Positions 53,979 to 63,664 are shown, counted from the stretch's first letter. The stretch: 64,000 bases of DNA from Veillonella sp. CHU740 (GCF_003992055.1 NZ_RQVD01000007.1:36739-100738), one strand, 5' to 3'. Numbers and translations: made by a program. The notes: generated by a model not told the origin, from the sequence alone.

Positions 53979-54689
53979 TTATTTTACCAAGATGAATGTT
54001 ACATTGATAGGACCATGTACACCAACGACACGAACTAATTCGATATCAGCTGTGTTGGATGGGCCAGAGATGTGAACTACATTGGTAGGGAACTTAGCTG
54101 GATCATTGCGATAGATCTTCGCTAATTCTGCCATCGTTTGTGTCATACGTGGATGAATATTTTCAGTACGTAATACAGAGATATGAGTCAATGGCAATAA
54201 CCCTAGGGAACGACCAGATTCTTCTGTACTTGGTTGGATTACTGTTGCTGTTTCCGCAATACCCAAGATAGGGAATGTAATACCAATATTAGAATCTTTC
54301 GCTACATTGATATTCGCTTCGCGACCTTTAGTTGCATCCCATTGATAGAACGTTGCTTGGTCTTCACTCAATTGTTTGAAAGCTGCTTCTAAACCATATG
54401 TTTCTACTTCTGCAGATTTAGGATACACAACACTACCGCCACCACGAGCTACAATTTCGTCCACCAAAGCTTGGCTCAATTGAGAAGCCTCCACTTCGAT
54501 AAGTTTAGTACCTAAACGTTCTGCTTCAGTTTTGAACATCTCTACGACTTGTTCATGGCTAAGATCAGAATACATCGTTTCTTGAGGTCCTTTTGAAAAA
54601 TCAAAAGGTGTTACAGATGTAGGAATTGAGTCACGGCCTAACGCACGAGATAGGCGACCTAAAAAGGCTTGTTTTTTTGCTTGATCCAT
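53979..54689 (-). CDS. lutC: lactate utilisation protein C (LUD domain)
   Basis: A 236-aa LUD-domain subunit of the LutABC L-lactate oxidising complex (lactate to pyruvate). The C-terminal region with ITFPILGIAETATVIQPS, SLGLLPLTHISVLRTENIHP and HISGPSNTADIELVRVVGVHGP is typical of LutC/YkgG. ATG at 54689 is one base after the lutB stop, with the ribosome-binding site inside lutB. Lactate is the main carbon source of Veillonella, so this operon fits the host. Confidence 0.94.
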   Translation of the reverse strand: MDQAKKQAFLGRLSRALGRDSIPTSVTPFDFSKGPQETMYSDLSHEQVVEMFKTEAERLGTKLIEVEASQLSQALVDEIVARGGGSVVYPKSAEVETYGLEAAFKQLSEDQATFYQWDATKGREANINVAKDSNIGITFPILGIAETATVIQPSTEESGRSLGLLPLTHISVLRTENIHPRMTQTMAELAKIYRNDPAKFPTNVVHISGPSNTADIELVRVVGVHGPINVTFILVK

Positions 54690-54690
54690 T

Positions 54691-56136
54691 TTATTTCTCC
54701 TTTCCCTTTTGTGCTACGTGTTTCGCATATTCATCACGGAATTTACTCATTTTGAGTACGCCCATGTCTTTAGCTTTCACCCAGCCACCAACTACTGGTA
54801 ATACTTTTGTCCAATCTGCCATATGACCATTTTTACTCATTAGCTTCATGCCGATGGCACCCATTTTGGTACCCATATCGAACAAGAAGGAGTTTGAGAA
54901 TACTGTTGCCACTGTGTGGAAGATGCTACGTTCAATAGCTGGACGCATTTTCAATTTATCTGCAATCACTTGACGATGTTTCAATAATAGTTCATGCAAT
55001 GGAATCTTAACTGGGCAGTGTTCCCAACATTCGCCGCACAATGTGGATGCGTAAGGAAGATCGCCAGCTTCTTCATAACCAACCAATAGTGGAGTTAATA
55101 CAGCACCCATTGGTCCTGGATAGATAGAGCCATAACCATGACCTGTAATATGACGATATACAGGGCAAATATTCATACATGCACCGCAACGGATACAACG
55201 TAACATTTCTTCGAAATCGCCACCTAAAATACCAGAACGGCGGTTATCAATGATGATGATATGTAATTCCTCTGGACCGTCAGCTTCACCTTCACGAGCA
55301 GGACCTGTAATCATGGAGAAGTAGTTAGAAATTTTAGCGCCTACAGAGGAACGAATCAACATTTCCATCATAACATCCAAAGAGGCAAAGTCTGGCACCA
55401 AACGTTCCATACCCATCAACGCGATTTGTGTTTTAGGCATGGAGCTCGCCATACGACCATTACCTTCGTTGGATACGATAGTAATAGTACCTGTTTCAGC
55501 AACACCAAAGTTACATCCAGTGAATCCTACATCAGCGCGCAAGAAACGATCACGGATATATTTACGTACGAAACGTGTCATTTCTTCTGGATTTTCAGTA
55601 CCTTGGTAGCCTAATTTTTTCGCAAATGTATCACGAATACGATTACGTTCGAAATGCAATGCTGGCACTACGATATGAGATGGAGGGTCAAAGTCTGCTG
55701 TTTGAAGAATAAATTCCGCCAAGTCAGTTTCGTTAACTTCGATACCCGCTTTAATTAATTCATGGTTCAATCCGATTTCTTCAGATACCATTGTTTTAGA
55801 TTTAACAACCATTTTTGCTTCTTTTGCACGAAGTACTTCCATGCAAATTGCTGTTGCTTCTTTATCATCAGCTGCAAAGTGCACATGTGCACCAGCTTTT
55901 TCAGCATTTTCAGCAAATTGATTTAAATAGTAATCTAAGTTCGCCAATACATGGTCGCGCAAATCAGCAGATTCATTGCGGAAGTCTTCCCATTCTGCTA
56001 CTTGATCGACTACAGCTTTACGTTTTTCATAGAATACATCCTGTGCTGTTTGAATGGCTTTTACTTTGAAGTCATTATTAAGCACATCATTAACGCGTGT
56101 CTTAAACGGGCGTTTATCGTACACAATATTACTCAT
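54691..56136 (-). CDS. lutB: lactate utilisation iron-sulfur protein B
   Basis: 481 aa. N-terminal LUD domain with VGFTGCNFGVAETGTI. Two ferredoxin-like Cys clusters: CIRCGACMNICPVY (about 318) and CGECWEHCPVKIP (about 365), for [4Fe-4S] centres. C-terminal DUF3390-type tail. ATG at 56136 follows GGAGG. Middle gene of lutABC. Confidence 0.95.
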   Translation of the reverse strand: MSNIVYDKRPFKTRVNDVLNNDFKVKAIQTAQDVFYEKRKAVVDQVAEWEDFRNESADLRDHVLANLDYYLNQFAENAEKAGAHVHFAADDKEATAICMEVLRAKEAKMVVKSKTMVSEEIGLNHELIKAGIEVNETDLAEFILQTADFDPPSHIVVPALHFERNRIRDTFAKKLGYQGTENPEEMTRFVRKYIRDRFLRADVGFTGCNFGVAETGTITIVSNEGNGRMASSMPKTQIALMGMERLVPDFASLDVMMEMLIRSSVGAKISNYFSMITGPAREGEADGPEELHIIIIDNRRSGILGGDFEEMLRCIRCGACMNICPVYRHITGHGYGSIYPGPMGAVLTPLLVGYEEAGDLPYASTLCGECWEHCPVKIPLHELLLKHRQVIADKLKMRPAIERSIFHTVATVFSNSFLFDMGTKMGAIGMKLMSKNGHMADWTKVLPVVGGWVKAKDMGVLKMSKFRDEYAKHVAQKGKEK

Positions 56137-56147
56137 GGTGACTCCTC

Positions 56148-56885
56148 CTATCGACTATTCAATAATTCCGCAATATGCATTACACGGATATGACGATCAA
56201 TTTCGCCTTCTTTGTAAAGTCGATCTAGCATACCTTCAATATTCATCAAGCAAGCCATATCAGAGCCTGCTACAATGTTAGCGCCAGAATCAGCAATATT
56301 CAATGCTTTTTCTTTTGTCATAGCAGCTGAAATTTCAGGATTTTTCACTGTGAAAGTACCACCAAAGCCACAGCAACGCTCTGCACGATGCAATGGTAAG
56401 TATTCTAACCCTTGAATATTTTCCAATAATTTCATAGGTTGTTCTTTGATTTCCATCAAGCGTGTTACGTGACAAGATTTATGGTATGTCACTTTATCAT
56501 TAAAGCGCGCTCCCACATCAGTGACACCTAATACGTCAACGATGAATTGCGTGAACTCATAAATTTTAGAGCTCAATTTTTCAGCTCGTGCTAACCATTC
56601 TGGTTCATCTTTTAAAATATGATGATATTCATCACGAATCGCAAATGCACAAGAACCAGACATGCTCACCACATAGTCAGCATTCTCGAATTGTTCAATT
56701 GTGTTCTTAATAGCCCCTTTGGCAGCATCATTGTAACCAGAGTTAACAAACATCTGACCACAACATACTTGCTTCTTAGGAACTGTTAATTCGCAGCCAA
56801 GGCTTTCTAGTACCTTTACACCTGCCATGCCTACATGAGGGTAGAACATATCAATCAAACATTGTTGAAATAAATGAATTTTCAT
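56148..56885 (-). CDS. lutA: lactate utilisation Fe-S oxidoreductase A (CCG domains)
   Basis: 245 aa with two Cys-rich CCG domains: CCGQMFVNSG (about 41) and RCCGFGGTFTVK (about 170), as in LutA and heterodisulfide reductase/GlpC subunits. Probably passes electrons from lactate oxidation. ATG at 56885 after GAGGATG, spacing about 10. First gene of the operon, about 118 bases from a good promoter. Confidence 0.94.
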   Translation of the reverse strand: MKIHLFQQCLIDMFYPHVGMAGVKVLESLGCELTVPKKQVCCGQMFVNSGYNDAAKGAIKNTIEQFENADYVVSMSGSCAFAIRDEYHHILKDEPEWLARAEKLSSKIYEFTQFIVDVLGVTDVGARFNDKVTYHKSCHVTRLMEIKEQPMKLLENIQGLEYLPLHRAERCCGFGGTFTVKNPEISAAMTKEKALNIADSGANIVAGSDMACLMNIEGMLDRLYKEGEIDRHIRVMHIAELLNSR

Positions 56886-57002
56886 TTCTTCACATCCTCA
56901 ACTTTAAAGTAAACTACTATCACTTGATTGGCAAAATGCAGCAATCGTTACATCTATGTCCTATATTAGAATCTTCCATCCTATATAGTCTCCGATGATA
57001 TT

Positions 57003-57031
57003 ATTATATAGTAATTTTTATGTAATTACAA
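57003..57031 (-). promoter_or_regulatory. promoter of lutABC
   Basis: Minus strand: -35 TTGTAA (57026-57031), 17-base spacer, -10 TATAAT (57003-57008). The palindrome GTAATTAC overlaps the -35 and could be a regulator site. Confidence 0.65.
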
Positions 57032-57319
57032 AAGACTTGCAATATTAGCAAGAAGCCATTTTTATACCTTATTGCTAGTCATTATCAATCAGCTATTTTT
57101 GTAGCAAAAATCACACTCTATCCGCATTCTATCAAGCCTTATAAGAACAAGGCTTATATTATTTTTATGTATTTTAATACATCCAATTTCTACTTTAAAA
57201 GTACACCTGTCTTTTCTTCTTTTAATTCCTACTCGTAAACAGGTTTATAACCAAAACTCATGATAGAGATAACTATTCCTATATAATTCATCTCCTATGA
57301 ACCCCTATGCATTGACATT

Positions 57320-57343
57320 TGTCACTCTTTTCACATAGTGACA
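57320..57343 (+). promoter_or_regulatory. operator-like inverted repeat upstream of the SLH gene
   Basis: TGTCACT and AGTGACA, exact 7-base inverted arms with 10 bases between, about 70 bases before the SLH start. A TATGAT lies downstream (about 57358). Possible transcription factor site. Confidence 0.45.
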
Positions 57344-57411
57344 TTCTTTCAAATATGGTATGATAAACATAAGAAATTCATAAGTAGATTCCACTAGTCA
57401 GGAGGTATTTG

Positions 57412-58584
57412 ATGAAACGTATATATGCAACTGTATTATTCACATTAATTCCAACATTCCTATTGCAGGCTAAGGAAGTGTCTCCTGTATTCACGACAAC
57501 TCCTTCTACGCAAGTATCTGTGAATGGGCCAACAACATTTACCTATTCGCAACCAAATAGCCTACAAACCTTTGAACGCATACAAAAGTATCGCTTTACA
57601 GATGTACCCCCTCAATTTTGGGCCTATAATTCCATTACAAAGATGACTAAAGAAGGATTTATGAGTGGATACAAAAATGGAACATTCAAACCGAATGATC
57701 CACTTTCTCGCGAAGAAGCTGCTTCTTTATTTAGTAAAATGATTGGTGAGCCACCATCTATTATGTTGGCTAGTTCTTTCACTGATATCACATCCGATCG
57801 CTGGTCTTCCCTTGCTATTGAAAGTGTAGCCAGAGCTAATATCATCAGTGGCTATGGAGACAAAACATATCGTCCTGAGCAATATATGTCCCGCCAAGAA
57901 TTTGCCGTGGTGGCTGACAAATATCTACACTATCAAGGATATCGAACAGAAGATCCTACAGCCCTAGACAACATTCATTTTAGCGACCAAAAGTTTATCG
58001 CTCCTTGGGCCCAATCTTCGGTCCGTGAATTAGCCTTGTTTGGGTTTATTAACTACAGTACCACAGGGCTGTTTAATCCAGAAAAATATGTCACTCGCAG
58101 TGAAGCTGCAGAAATTACATATCGTATGCTCTATTCAAAAGCAGCCGAGACATTACAATCCACCATCTCCCAACAACAAATGGAAGAAACAACTCGTAAC
58201 CTCATCAAAAAAACATTTGGCGAATCCTATGACTTCCACAATCGCGGAGCTATGTTCTGGCGTGATGGCAAACTAGTCATTTCTTTTACATCCCCTAACG
58301 ATGTGAAAGCCATTACTGCAGAAACAGCTTACATCCAAGATAAACACTTCTTGGACAATCATATTATCACCACTGGCTCCTATAGCTTAGGCGATTTCGA
58401 TACATTACAAACTGATGCTGCCTTTTTATATCGTCAATTAGAGCCAACTGGTACCATCCTAGGCGTGACACCAACACCAAATGTAGATGGTCTTATCGTA
58501 ACGGTAGATACCGTAAAACCAGCTACTCTTACGGCTTTCACTAAAAAATTTGGCAAGAAAATTCAGCTAAAAACTAATTCATAA
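57412..58584 (+). CDS. S-layer homology (SLH) domain protein
   Basis: A 390-aa secreted protein. ATG at 57412 follows GGAGG at 6 bases (a TTG one codon earlier is discounted). Signal peptide about 1-20 (RIYATVLFTLIPTFLLQA). Three SLH repeats: RFTDVPPQFWAYNSI...GYKNGTFKPNDPLSREEA (about 60-105), SFTDITSDRWSSLAIES...GYGDKTYRPEQYMSRQEF, and HFSDQKFIAPWAQSSVREL...FNPEKYVTRSEA. In Negativicutes SLH domains bind polyamine-bearing peptidoglycan, tethering the outer membrane or envelope. Residues about 240-390 form an unrecognised C-terminal domain with no barrel, so this is not an OmpM-type porin. Confidence 0.9.
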   Translation: MKRIYATVLFTLIPTFLLQAKEVSPVFTTTPSTQVSVNGPTTFTYSQPNSLQTFERIQKYRFTDVPPQFWAYNSITKMTKEGFMSGYKNGTFKPNDPLSREEAASLFSKMIGEPPSIMLASSFTDITSDRWSSLAIESVARANIISGYGDKTYRPEQYMSRQEFAVVADKYLHYQGYRTEDPTALDNIHFSDQKFIAPWAQSSVRELALFGFINYSTTGLFNPEKYVTRSEAAEITYRMLYSKAAETLQSTISQQQMEETTRNLIKKTFGESYDFHNRGAMFWRDGKLVISFTSPNDVKAITAETAYIQDKHFLDNHIITTGSYSLGDFDTLQTDAAFLYRQLEPTGTILGVTPTPNVDGLIVTVDTVKPATLTAFTKKFGKKIQLKTNS

Positions 58585-58693
58585 GGTATGGATTCATTGA
58601 CACGATTCTATGGAAACTGAACTAATACAGCCAAGCGCATCTGATGTGAAACCGCACTATACTATTAGATTTATAATGGTATGATAACTCACA

Positions 58694-58740
58694 CAAAAAG
58701 AGGAAAGTTGACACAGTTTGATCAACTTTCCTCTTTTCTT
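58694..58740. terminator. bidirectional terminator between SLH gene and dapF
   Basis: AAAGAGGAAAGTTGA pairs with TCAACTTTCCTCTTT; A/T-rich on both sides. It serves the convergent SLH (+) and dapF (-) genes. Confidence 0.85.
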
Positions 58741-58766
58741 TTATATACGTACATGCTAGCACCTAT

Positions 58767-59606
58767 CTAGCAAGTTACATCCTCCAACTCCAGACTAAAC
58801 ACTTCTGTAGCAGGACCAGTCATATATACCGTGCCATCTGCTTCATAATCGATGCGCAATGTGCCCAAGTACAATTCTACATCTACAGAGCGTCCAGTAA
58901 ATCCCTTCTCATGGGCCATGACAGCGCTGGCACAGGACCCTGTACCGCAAGCGAGTGTAGCTCCTGCCCCACGTTCCCAAGTACGGACTTTTACTGTCGT
59001 ATCATTCACAACTTGTACAAAGTTCACATTGGTACCTTTGGGGAATAATGGGTGCTTTTCAATCTTTGGCCCCAACACTGTAAGAGGTACTGCTGTCACA
59101 TCGTCCACAAACACTTCTGTGTGCGGCACACCTAATAGGACAGAGCTCACCTCATAAGACACACCCTCTACGTCAATCGTATGCGACAATACTTTTTCAG
59201 ATTCAATATTCATAGGAATATGGCTAGCCTTAAATGTAGGCTGGCCCATTTTTACTTTCACTAATTGTGCCACACCTCGGTCTGCGATAATCGTGGGCTC
59301 CATAATCCCCGCCAATGTTTCTACAGTAAACGTCTCTTTTTCGATAATCTTTCGATCATAGGCATATTTTGCAAAGCAACGAATGCCATTCCCACACATT
59401 TCTGCTTCGCTGCCATCAGAATTGATGATACGCATTCTTACATCGGCTACTTCGGATGGCATGACAATCACCAATCCATCAGCGCCGATGCCGGTATGGC
59501 GATCACACAATCGTCGGGCCATCGTTGTCACATCTAATGTAGTAGCACCCTCATCAAAAAACACAATAAAATCATTACCTAAGCCGTGCATTTTTGTTAG
59601 TTTCAT
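58767..59606 (-). CDS. dapF: diaminopimelate epimerase
   Basis: A 279-aa enzyme making meso-diaminopimelate for lysine and peptidoglycan. The two catalytic Cys are present: Cys71 in EMCGNGIRCFAKY and the second in LACGTGSCASAV. Starts MKLTKMHGLGNDFIVF, the classical N-terminus; ATG at 59606 has AAGGAG 6 bases upstream, so the frame to 59633 is discounted. Monocistronic. Confidence 0.97.
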   Translation of the reverse strand: MKLTKMHGLGNDFIVFFDEGATTLDVTTMARRLCDRHTGIGADGLVIVMPSEVADVRMRIINSDGSEAEMCGNGIRCFAKYAYDRKIIEKETFTVETLAGIMEPTIIADRGVAQLVKVKMGQPTFKASHIPMNIESEKVLSHTIDVEGVSYEVSSVLLGVPHTEVFVDDVTAVPLTVLGPKIEKHPLFPKGTNVNFVQVVNDTTVKVRTWERGAGATLACGTGSCASAVMAHEKGFTGRSVDVELYLGTLRIDYEADGTVYMTGPATEVFSLELEDVTC

Positions 59607-59696
59607 ACGTTTCTCCTTCTCTGTACTATACAATTCCTATCCGCATAGAGCGGATTATTAATTTATCGCAAAATATAGCCCTTGCTTTTATACATT

Positions 59697-59726
59697 TTGA
59701 TGAAATCCACCATAGCCTACTATAAT
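59697..59726 (+). promoter_or_regulatory. probable promoter of the DeoR-family regulator
   Basis: -35 TTGATG (59697-59702), 18-base spacer, -10 TATAAT (59721-59726). Confidence 0.6.
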
Positions 59727-59753
59727 TTATTTGCCATTTATATTACCATGAAT

Positions 59754-59793
59754 ATAGGAAAATGAATAGACGCAATGCGTTATATTTCCCTAT
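59754..59793 (+). promoter_or_regulatory. candidate operator: 40-bp imperfect palindrome
   Basis: ATAGGAAA ... TTTCCCTAT with a central ACGCAATGCGT. It lies between promoter and start of the DeoR-family gene, so autoregulation is plausible. Confidence 0.5.
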
Positions 59794-59833
59794 CGTAGTA
59801 CTAGGTTAATCATACATTGGAGGTGATTTTACT

Positions 59834-60589
59834 ATGCTTCCTGAAGAACGTTATGCCGCTATTCTACGTCGCATCAAGCAAAATCGAGTTGTTACAGTAC
59901 ATGAGTTAGTGCAAGCTTTGTCTTCTTCTGCCCCTACTATTCGAAGAGATTTGGCTCACCTACACAACAAAGGGTTGCTGCAAAAGGTTCATGGTGGGGC
60001 TACGAGTCTGACCCCGGATCATAGTAGTATGGAGTTAGATACACTTCCTAAATCCATTACCTATCGAGACGCCAAAGAATCGATTGCCTTAGCTGCTTCT
60101 GAATTGATTAGCTCCACAGGCTTTATCTTTATCGACGCAGGCAGCACTACAGAAATGGTATTGCATTACTTGCAGCATACTCATGCTACATTCGTTACAA
60201 ATGGCATTCACCATGCTACACTATTAGCTTCACGCCATATGAAAGTTATCCTCTTAGGGGGTACGGTCAACCCCATCTCTTCTTCTATCGTAGGAAGTGT
60301 GGCCCTCAACCAACTAGAATCCTATAATTTCACACAAGGATTTTTTAGTACCCACGGCATCAGTTTCCGCTCAGGTTTTACAGCAGAAGATCCATTGGAT
60401 GCAGCGGTGAAAGAAAAAGCTATACAAAAGTGTCGTACTGCCTATGTATTGGCAGACCCTTCTAAGTTTGACCATATTTCTTCTGTTACATTTGCTACGA
60501 TCGATAAAGCATCCATTATTACTACAAAATTACCAAATGAACTCTATCGAAACTATGCCAATATACAAGAAGTAGATCATCATCGATAA
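59834..60589 (+). CDS. DeoR/GlpR-family transcriptional regulator
   Basis: 251 aa. N-terminal winged helix (LPEERYAAILRRIKQNRVVTVHELVQAL, recognition segment SSSAPTIRRDLAHLHNKGLLQKVHGGA), then the sugar-phosphate sensing domain with FIDAGSTTEMVLHYL, VTNGIHHATLL and LGGTVNPISSSIVG. Such regulators answer to phosphorylated sugars. ATG at 59834 follows GGAGGTGA. No sugar operon is adjacent, so the target is unknown; a palindrome in its own leader suggests self-control. Confidence 0.93.
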   Translation: MLPEERYAAILRRIKQNRVVTVHELVQALSSSAPTIRRDLAHLHNKGLLQKVHGGATSLTPDHSSMELDTLPKSITYRDAKESIALAASELISSTGFIFIDAGSTTEMVLHYLQHTHATFVTNGIHHATLLASRHMKVILLGGTVNPISSSIVGSVALNQLESYNFTQGFFSTHGISFRSGFTAEDPLDAAVKEKAIQKCRTAYVLADPSKFDHISSVTFATIDKASIITTKLPNELYRNYANIQEVDHHR

Positions 60590-60592
60590 TAC

Positions 60593-60641
60593 AAAAGCTG
60601 TCATTCATTGGGCTTATCCCATATGGTGTGACAGCTTTTTT
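60593..60641 (+). terminator. terminator of the DeoR-family gene
   Basis: AAAAGCTGTCA pairs with TGACAGCTTTTTT around a longer loop; T-run. 4 bases past the stop. Confidence 0.88.
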
Positions 60642-60767
60642 GCAATCTATACATCATCGCTTATCTAGCCATCTAAACTTCTGTCTTTATATCTATCTTT
60701 TTCGATGTAATTGCAGTATAATATAGATTATGTCTTTTATATTATGCATTTTGAAATGGAGATTATA

Positions 60768-61211
60768 ATGAGCTTTTTAAAAGATTTTAAAGACTTTGCT
60801 ATGCGTGGTAATGTAGTAGACTTAGCAGTCGGTGTTATCATTGGTGCTGCGTTTGGTAAAATTGTTACTTCTTTAGTAAACGACGTGGTAATGCCTCCTA
60901 TCGGTTTACTATTAGGCGGGGTAGACTTTTCGAATTTATTTATCCCTTTAACGACTGGTGCCGCTCCAAGTAGCTTTGCAGAAGCAAAAGCAGCGGGGAT
61001 TCCTATGATAGCCTATGGTCTTTTCTTAAATACAGTGTTTGAGTTCCTTATCATTGCCCTCTGTATTTTCACTGTTATCAGCCAAATCAAGCGATTTACA
61101 CCAGCAGAAGCACCGGTGGAAACTCGTAAATGTGACTATTGCCGTGAAGCTATCGCTGACGACGCAACACGTTGTCCTCACTGCACAGCCGAACTGGCTA
61201 TCAAAGAATGA
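60768..61211 (+). CDS. mscL: large-conductance mechanosensitive channel with C-terminal zinc ribbon
   Basis: 147 aa. MscL core: [49 protein letters not shown] forms the amphipathic N-helix and TM1, with TM2 at about 82-106. It opens under membrane tension to release solutes on hypo-osmotic shock. After the usual end it carries CDYC (122, 125) and CPHC (136, 139), a zinc-ribbon-like knuckle in the cytoplasm, in place of the usual charged C-terminal helix. ATG at 60768 has GGAG at 6 bases; the in-frame ATG at 60711 is not supported. Confidence 0.94.
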   Translation: MSFLKDFKDFAMRGNVVDLAVGVIIGAAFGKIVTSLVNDVVMPPIGLLLGGVDFSNLFIPLTTGAAPSSFAEAKAAGIPMIAYGLFLNTVFEFLIIALCIFTVISQIKRFTPAEAPVETRKCDYCREAIADDATRCPHCTAELAIKE

Positions 61212-61262
61212 TAGGTTCCCCATCAATCTTTTTGAATTTTAACTTTATTTAATGCTAATAGG

Positions 61263-61291
61263 AAAGGACTGACACAAGTGTCAGTCCTTTA
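61263..61291 (+). terminator. terminator of mscL
   Basis: AAAGGACTGACAC pairs with GTGTCAGTCCTTT, near-perfect stem with short loop. Confidence 0.8.
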
Positions 61292-61637
61292 CCTATAATT
61301 AGTATTATGTGAAATGCATAATGCATGATCACAACAAACTTACAATCTACCTTTATATGTACATTGCTTTTCAAATATAGCATAACTAGATATTTAAAAT
61401 CAAGTTTTAAAGTATTCATTTCGCAAAGGTCTACAACCCCTTTAAAATAAGGCTTTATCTAGACGATACGCAACCATCCATAACAGTAGATACCCCTGAT
61501 AAATATAGGCTTATATATATGTCAATTATCATCTTGATTTTACCTGTTTTACGAATATATCCCCCTACATATAAATTGTATTTCACAAATCATAAATTCT
61601 AGCTGTTATACAACCCCATTTATTTTTATATATTTAT

Positions 61638-61682
61638 AAAAAAGAGGAAGATTGACTTTTAATCAGCCATCTTCCTCTTTTT
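61638..61682 (-). terminator. terminator of the second trimeric autotransporter gene
   Basis: Minus strand: AAAAAGAGGAAGAT pairs with ATCTTCCTCTTTTTT (minor mismatch in the loop region), then T-run. About 22 bases past the stop. Confidence 0.85.
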
Positions 61683-61703
61683 CATATACAATTTAGTTTT
61701 TTA

Positions 61704-63638
61704 TTATTTTCCTGCTTGTTGCATATTTGCCATAGCATTCATCAACATAGCAATTTTTTGATCTTGTTCTTGCAATTGAGCTTTTAAAACATCAATCTCT
61801 TGCGACATAGCTTTTCTTGACTTAGATACGCCATTATGTTGTCCTAATTTAAGACTAACGCCTACATTGACCATATTTTGGCCATTGCCCATAGCACCAC
61901 CAATGCTGAACATAGTGTCCTCATTAGGACGGTAGAAGGCACCTAATGCTAGCGCATTTCCACTGCCATAACTACCATAGCCTGCCGCCACATTCCATTT
62001 GTCATTCTCATCAAAATCTAATGGATGTAATGCTGCCAAGGCTGCAGAACCAGCTACCGCTTTGTCCATGCGAGAGTTTACACGGTTTTCTAAGACATTC
62101 ATATTTTGACTGGTATTAGATGTATTAGCATTGATCTCTTTTATTTTTTCGTTAATTGTTTCTTCAATGCTGTCTTTCATAGTAGATACATCATTTTTCA
62201 CTGTATTCACGTCTTGTTTCACCTTAGAAACATCTTTCTTAATATTAGAAATCTCAGTTGTATTTTTTCCAACAGTCTCTTTAGTTGTGGATACATCTTT
62301 TTTGATAGTGTTTACAGTCTCTTTAACAGTGTTCACATCTTGTTTCACTGTATTTAGCTCAGATTTATCAGCCTTTTTCTCAAGTTCACTATGTAATTGC
62401 CCGCCGTTTACTGCATCTTTAGAGTTAGCTGCAACACTTCCATTACCCACATTAGTAACAGCTTGACCATTTGCATTTAATCCATTAGAGGATACATAAT
62501 TTTTACCACCAATAGTAACACCATTAGCATCAATTTTTGTATTTCCTGTTGTTACACTGTTTAGTGTAATATCCTCTTTCACTGCCACGGTATATACAGA
62601 CTGACCATTTGCACCAGTAGATGGAGTTACAGTTACATTTTTCCCAGCTACTACTTCTGTTTTTGTTGCTTTAATCGCTTCTTCCACAGTATTTTTATTT
62701 GTACCACCAATATTTGTCATAGTAATAGCACCTGTGTCTGCTACGGCTGCATTGCCGCCCAAGATAGTTTTTACAGACCCTGCGATAGTGCTCATCGTGC
62801 CTGCTACAGAGTATAATTGGCTACCATTCACTGCATCTGTAGATGTAGCCGTAATTTGACCTGCAGCTACATTCTGAATTTGCTTTTCTTTCCCCGCTGT
62901 ACCAATAGAAACAACAAATCCTTCTCCATTCGCTTTTCCATCACCTGCAAAGCCAGTGAATTTTAAGGATGTACCATTTGCTGTCACTGTAGCTTCTGCT
63001 GTATCTACTGCCTTTGTTGTTTTTGCATAAGTACCTAATGCGACAGAATGTGGCATCGTTGTTCTAGCTGCTTCTGCTGCATTGTAACCACCACCAATGG
63101 CAACACTTGTAGGATTTGCTTCTACACGAGCACCAATAGCAACACCATACCAGGAAGATTTAGCACTATCACCAATAGCAATTGCACGATTGCTTGTAGC
63201 TTGCGCACTACCACCAATAGCTACGGTAGACTGTCCACTATTACCAGCACTACCAGATTTACTACCTGTGCCAATAGCTACTGCATTTTCACCTGTAGTA
63301 CTAGCATTCGCACCAATAGCAACACTATTTGCTTCTTTTGCTAGAGCCCCTACGCCTTGTGCCACTGTATTAGCCCCTTCGGTACTAGCATTATTACCGA
63401 TAGCTACGCTATTAGCTCCTTGTGCTGAGGAGGCTTCTCCAAAAGCAACATTTGAGTCTCCACCAGTACCCGCTTCATTCAATGCAGCATGTACAGGCCC
63501 TGCAAAAGCTGTTACTGCTAAAACAGCACCTAATACGCCTGCTTTCACTGCTTTACCATTGACAGTACTCGCCAATTCAGACACTACTACATACATATTT
63601 TTTGTTTTGTTCCATACAACTCGATACATTTGATTCAT
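61704..63638 (-). CDS. trimeric autotransporter adhesin with C-terminal coiled-coil extension
   Basis: A complete 644-aa type Vc adhesin. N-terminal ESPR-type extended signal MNQMYRVVWNKTKNMYVVVS, hydrophobic core and cleavage near residue 51 (AGPVHA). Head of YadA-like repeats (about 60-215, SVAIGxNAST). Neck with TDAVNGSQL (about 270) and a second DAVNGGQL (about 405). Coiled-coil stalk (about 415-530) of VKQDVNTVKETVNTI repeats. YadA anchor (about 535-600) with AVAGSAALAALHPLDFDENDKWNVA. About 44 residues follow the barrel, ending in a helix (EIDVLKAQLQEQDQKIAML) that should lie in the periplasm. ATG at 63638 after AAAGGTG. Paralogue of the giant adhesin in class, but with a different signal. 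Confidence 0.95.
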   Translation of the reverse strand: MNQMYRVVWNKTKNMYVVVSELASTVNGKAVKAGVLGAVLAVTAFAGPVHAALNEAGTGGDSNVAFGEASSAQGANSVAIGNNASTEGANTVAQGVGALAKEANSVAIGANASTTGENAVAIGTGSKSGSAGNSGQSTVAIGGSAQATSNRAIAIGDSAKSSWYGVAIGARVEANPTSVAIGGGYNAAEAARTTMPHSVALGTYAKTTKAVDTAEATVTANGTSLKFTGFAGDGKANGEGFVVSIGTAGKEKQIQNVAAGQITATSTDAVNGSQLYSVAGTMSTIAGSVKTILGGNAAVADTGAITMTNIGGTNKNTVEEAIKATKTEVVAGKNVTVTPSTGANGQSVYTVAVKEDITLNSVTTGNTKIDANGVTIGGKNYVSSNGLNANGQAVTNVGNGSVAANSKDAVNGGQLHSELEKKADKSELNTVKQDVNTVKETVNTIKKDVSTTKETVGKNTTEISNIKKDVSKVKQDVNTVKNDVSTMKDSIEETINEKIKEINANTSNTSQNMNVLENRVNSRMDKAVAGSAALAALHPLDFDENDKWNVAAGYGSYGSGNALALGAFYRPNEDTMFSIGGAMGNGQNMVNVGVSLKLGQHNGVSKSRKAMSQEIDVLKAQLQEQDQKIAMLMNAMANMQQAGK

Positions 63639-63664
63639 TTCTATTCACCTTTCTATCACTCAAT

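Larger units (their letters stand above)
56886..57411. other. 526-bp divergent intergenic region between lutA and the SLH gene
   Basis: No gene seen. Contains the lut promoter (57003-57031), an AAGCCTT/AAGGCTT hairpin near 57135-57165 and an operator-like inverted repeat (57320-57343). Confidence 0.65.
61212..61703. other. 492-bp convergent intergenic region
   Basis: Two terminators (61263-61291 and 61638-61682) and otherwise AT-rich sequence with no gene seen. Confidence 0.65.
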
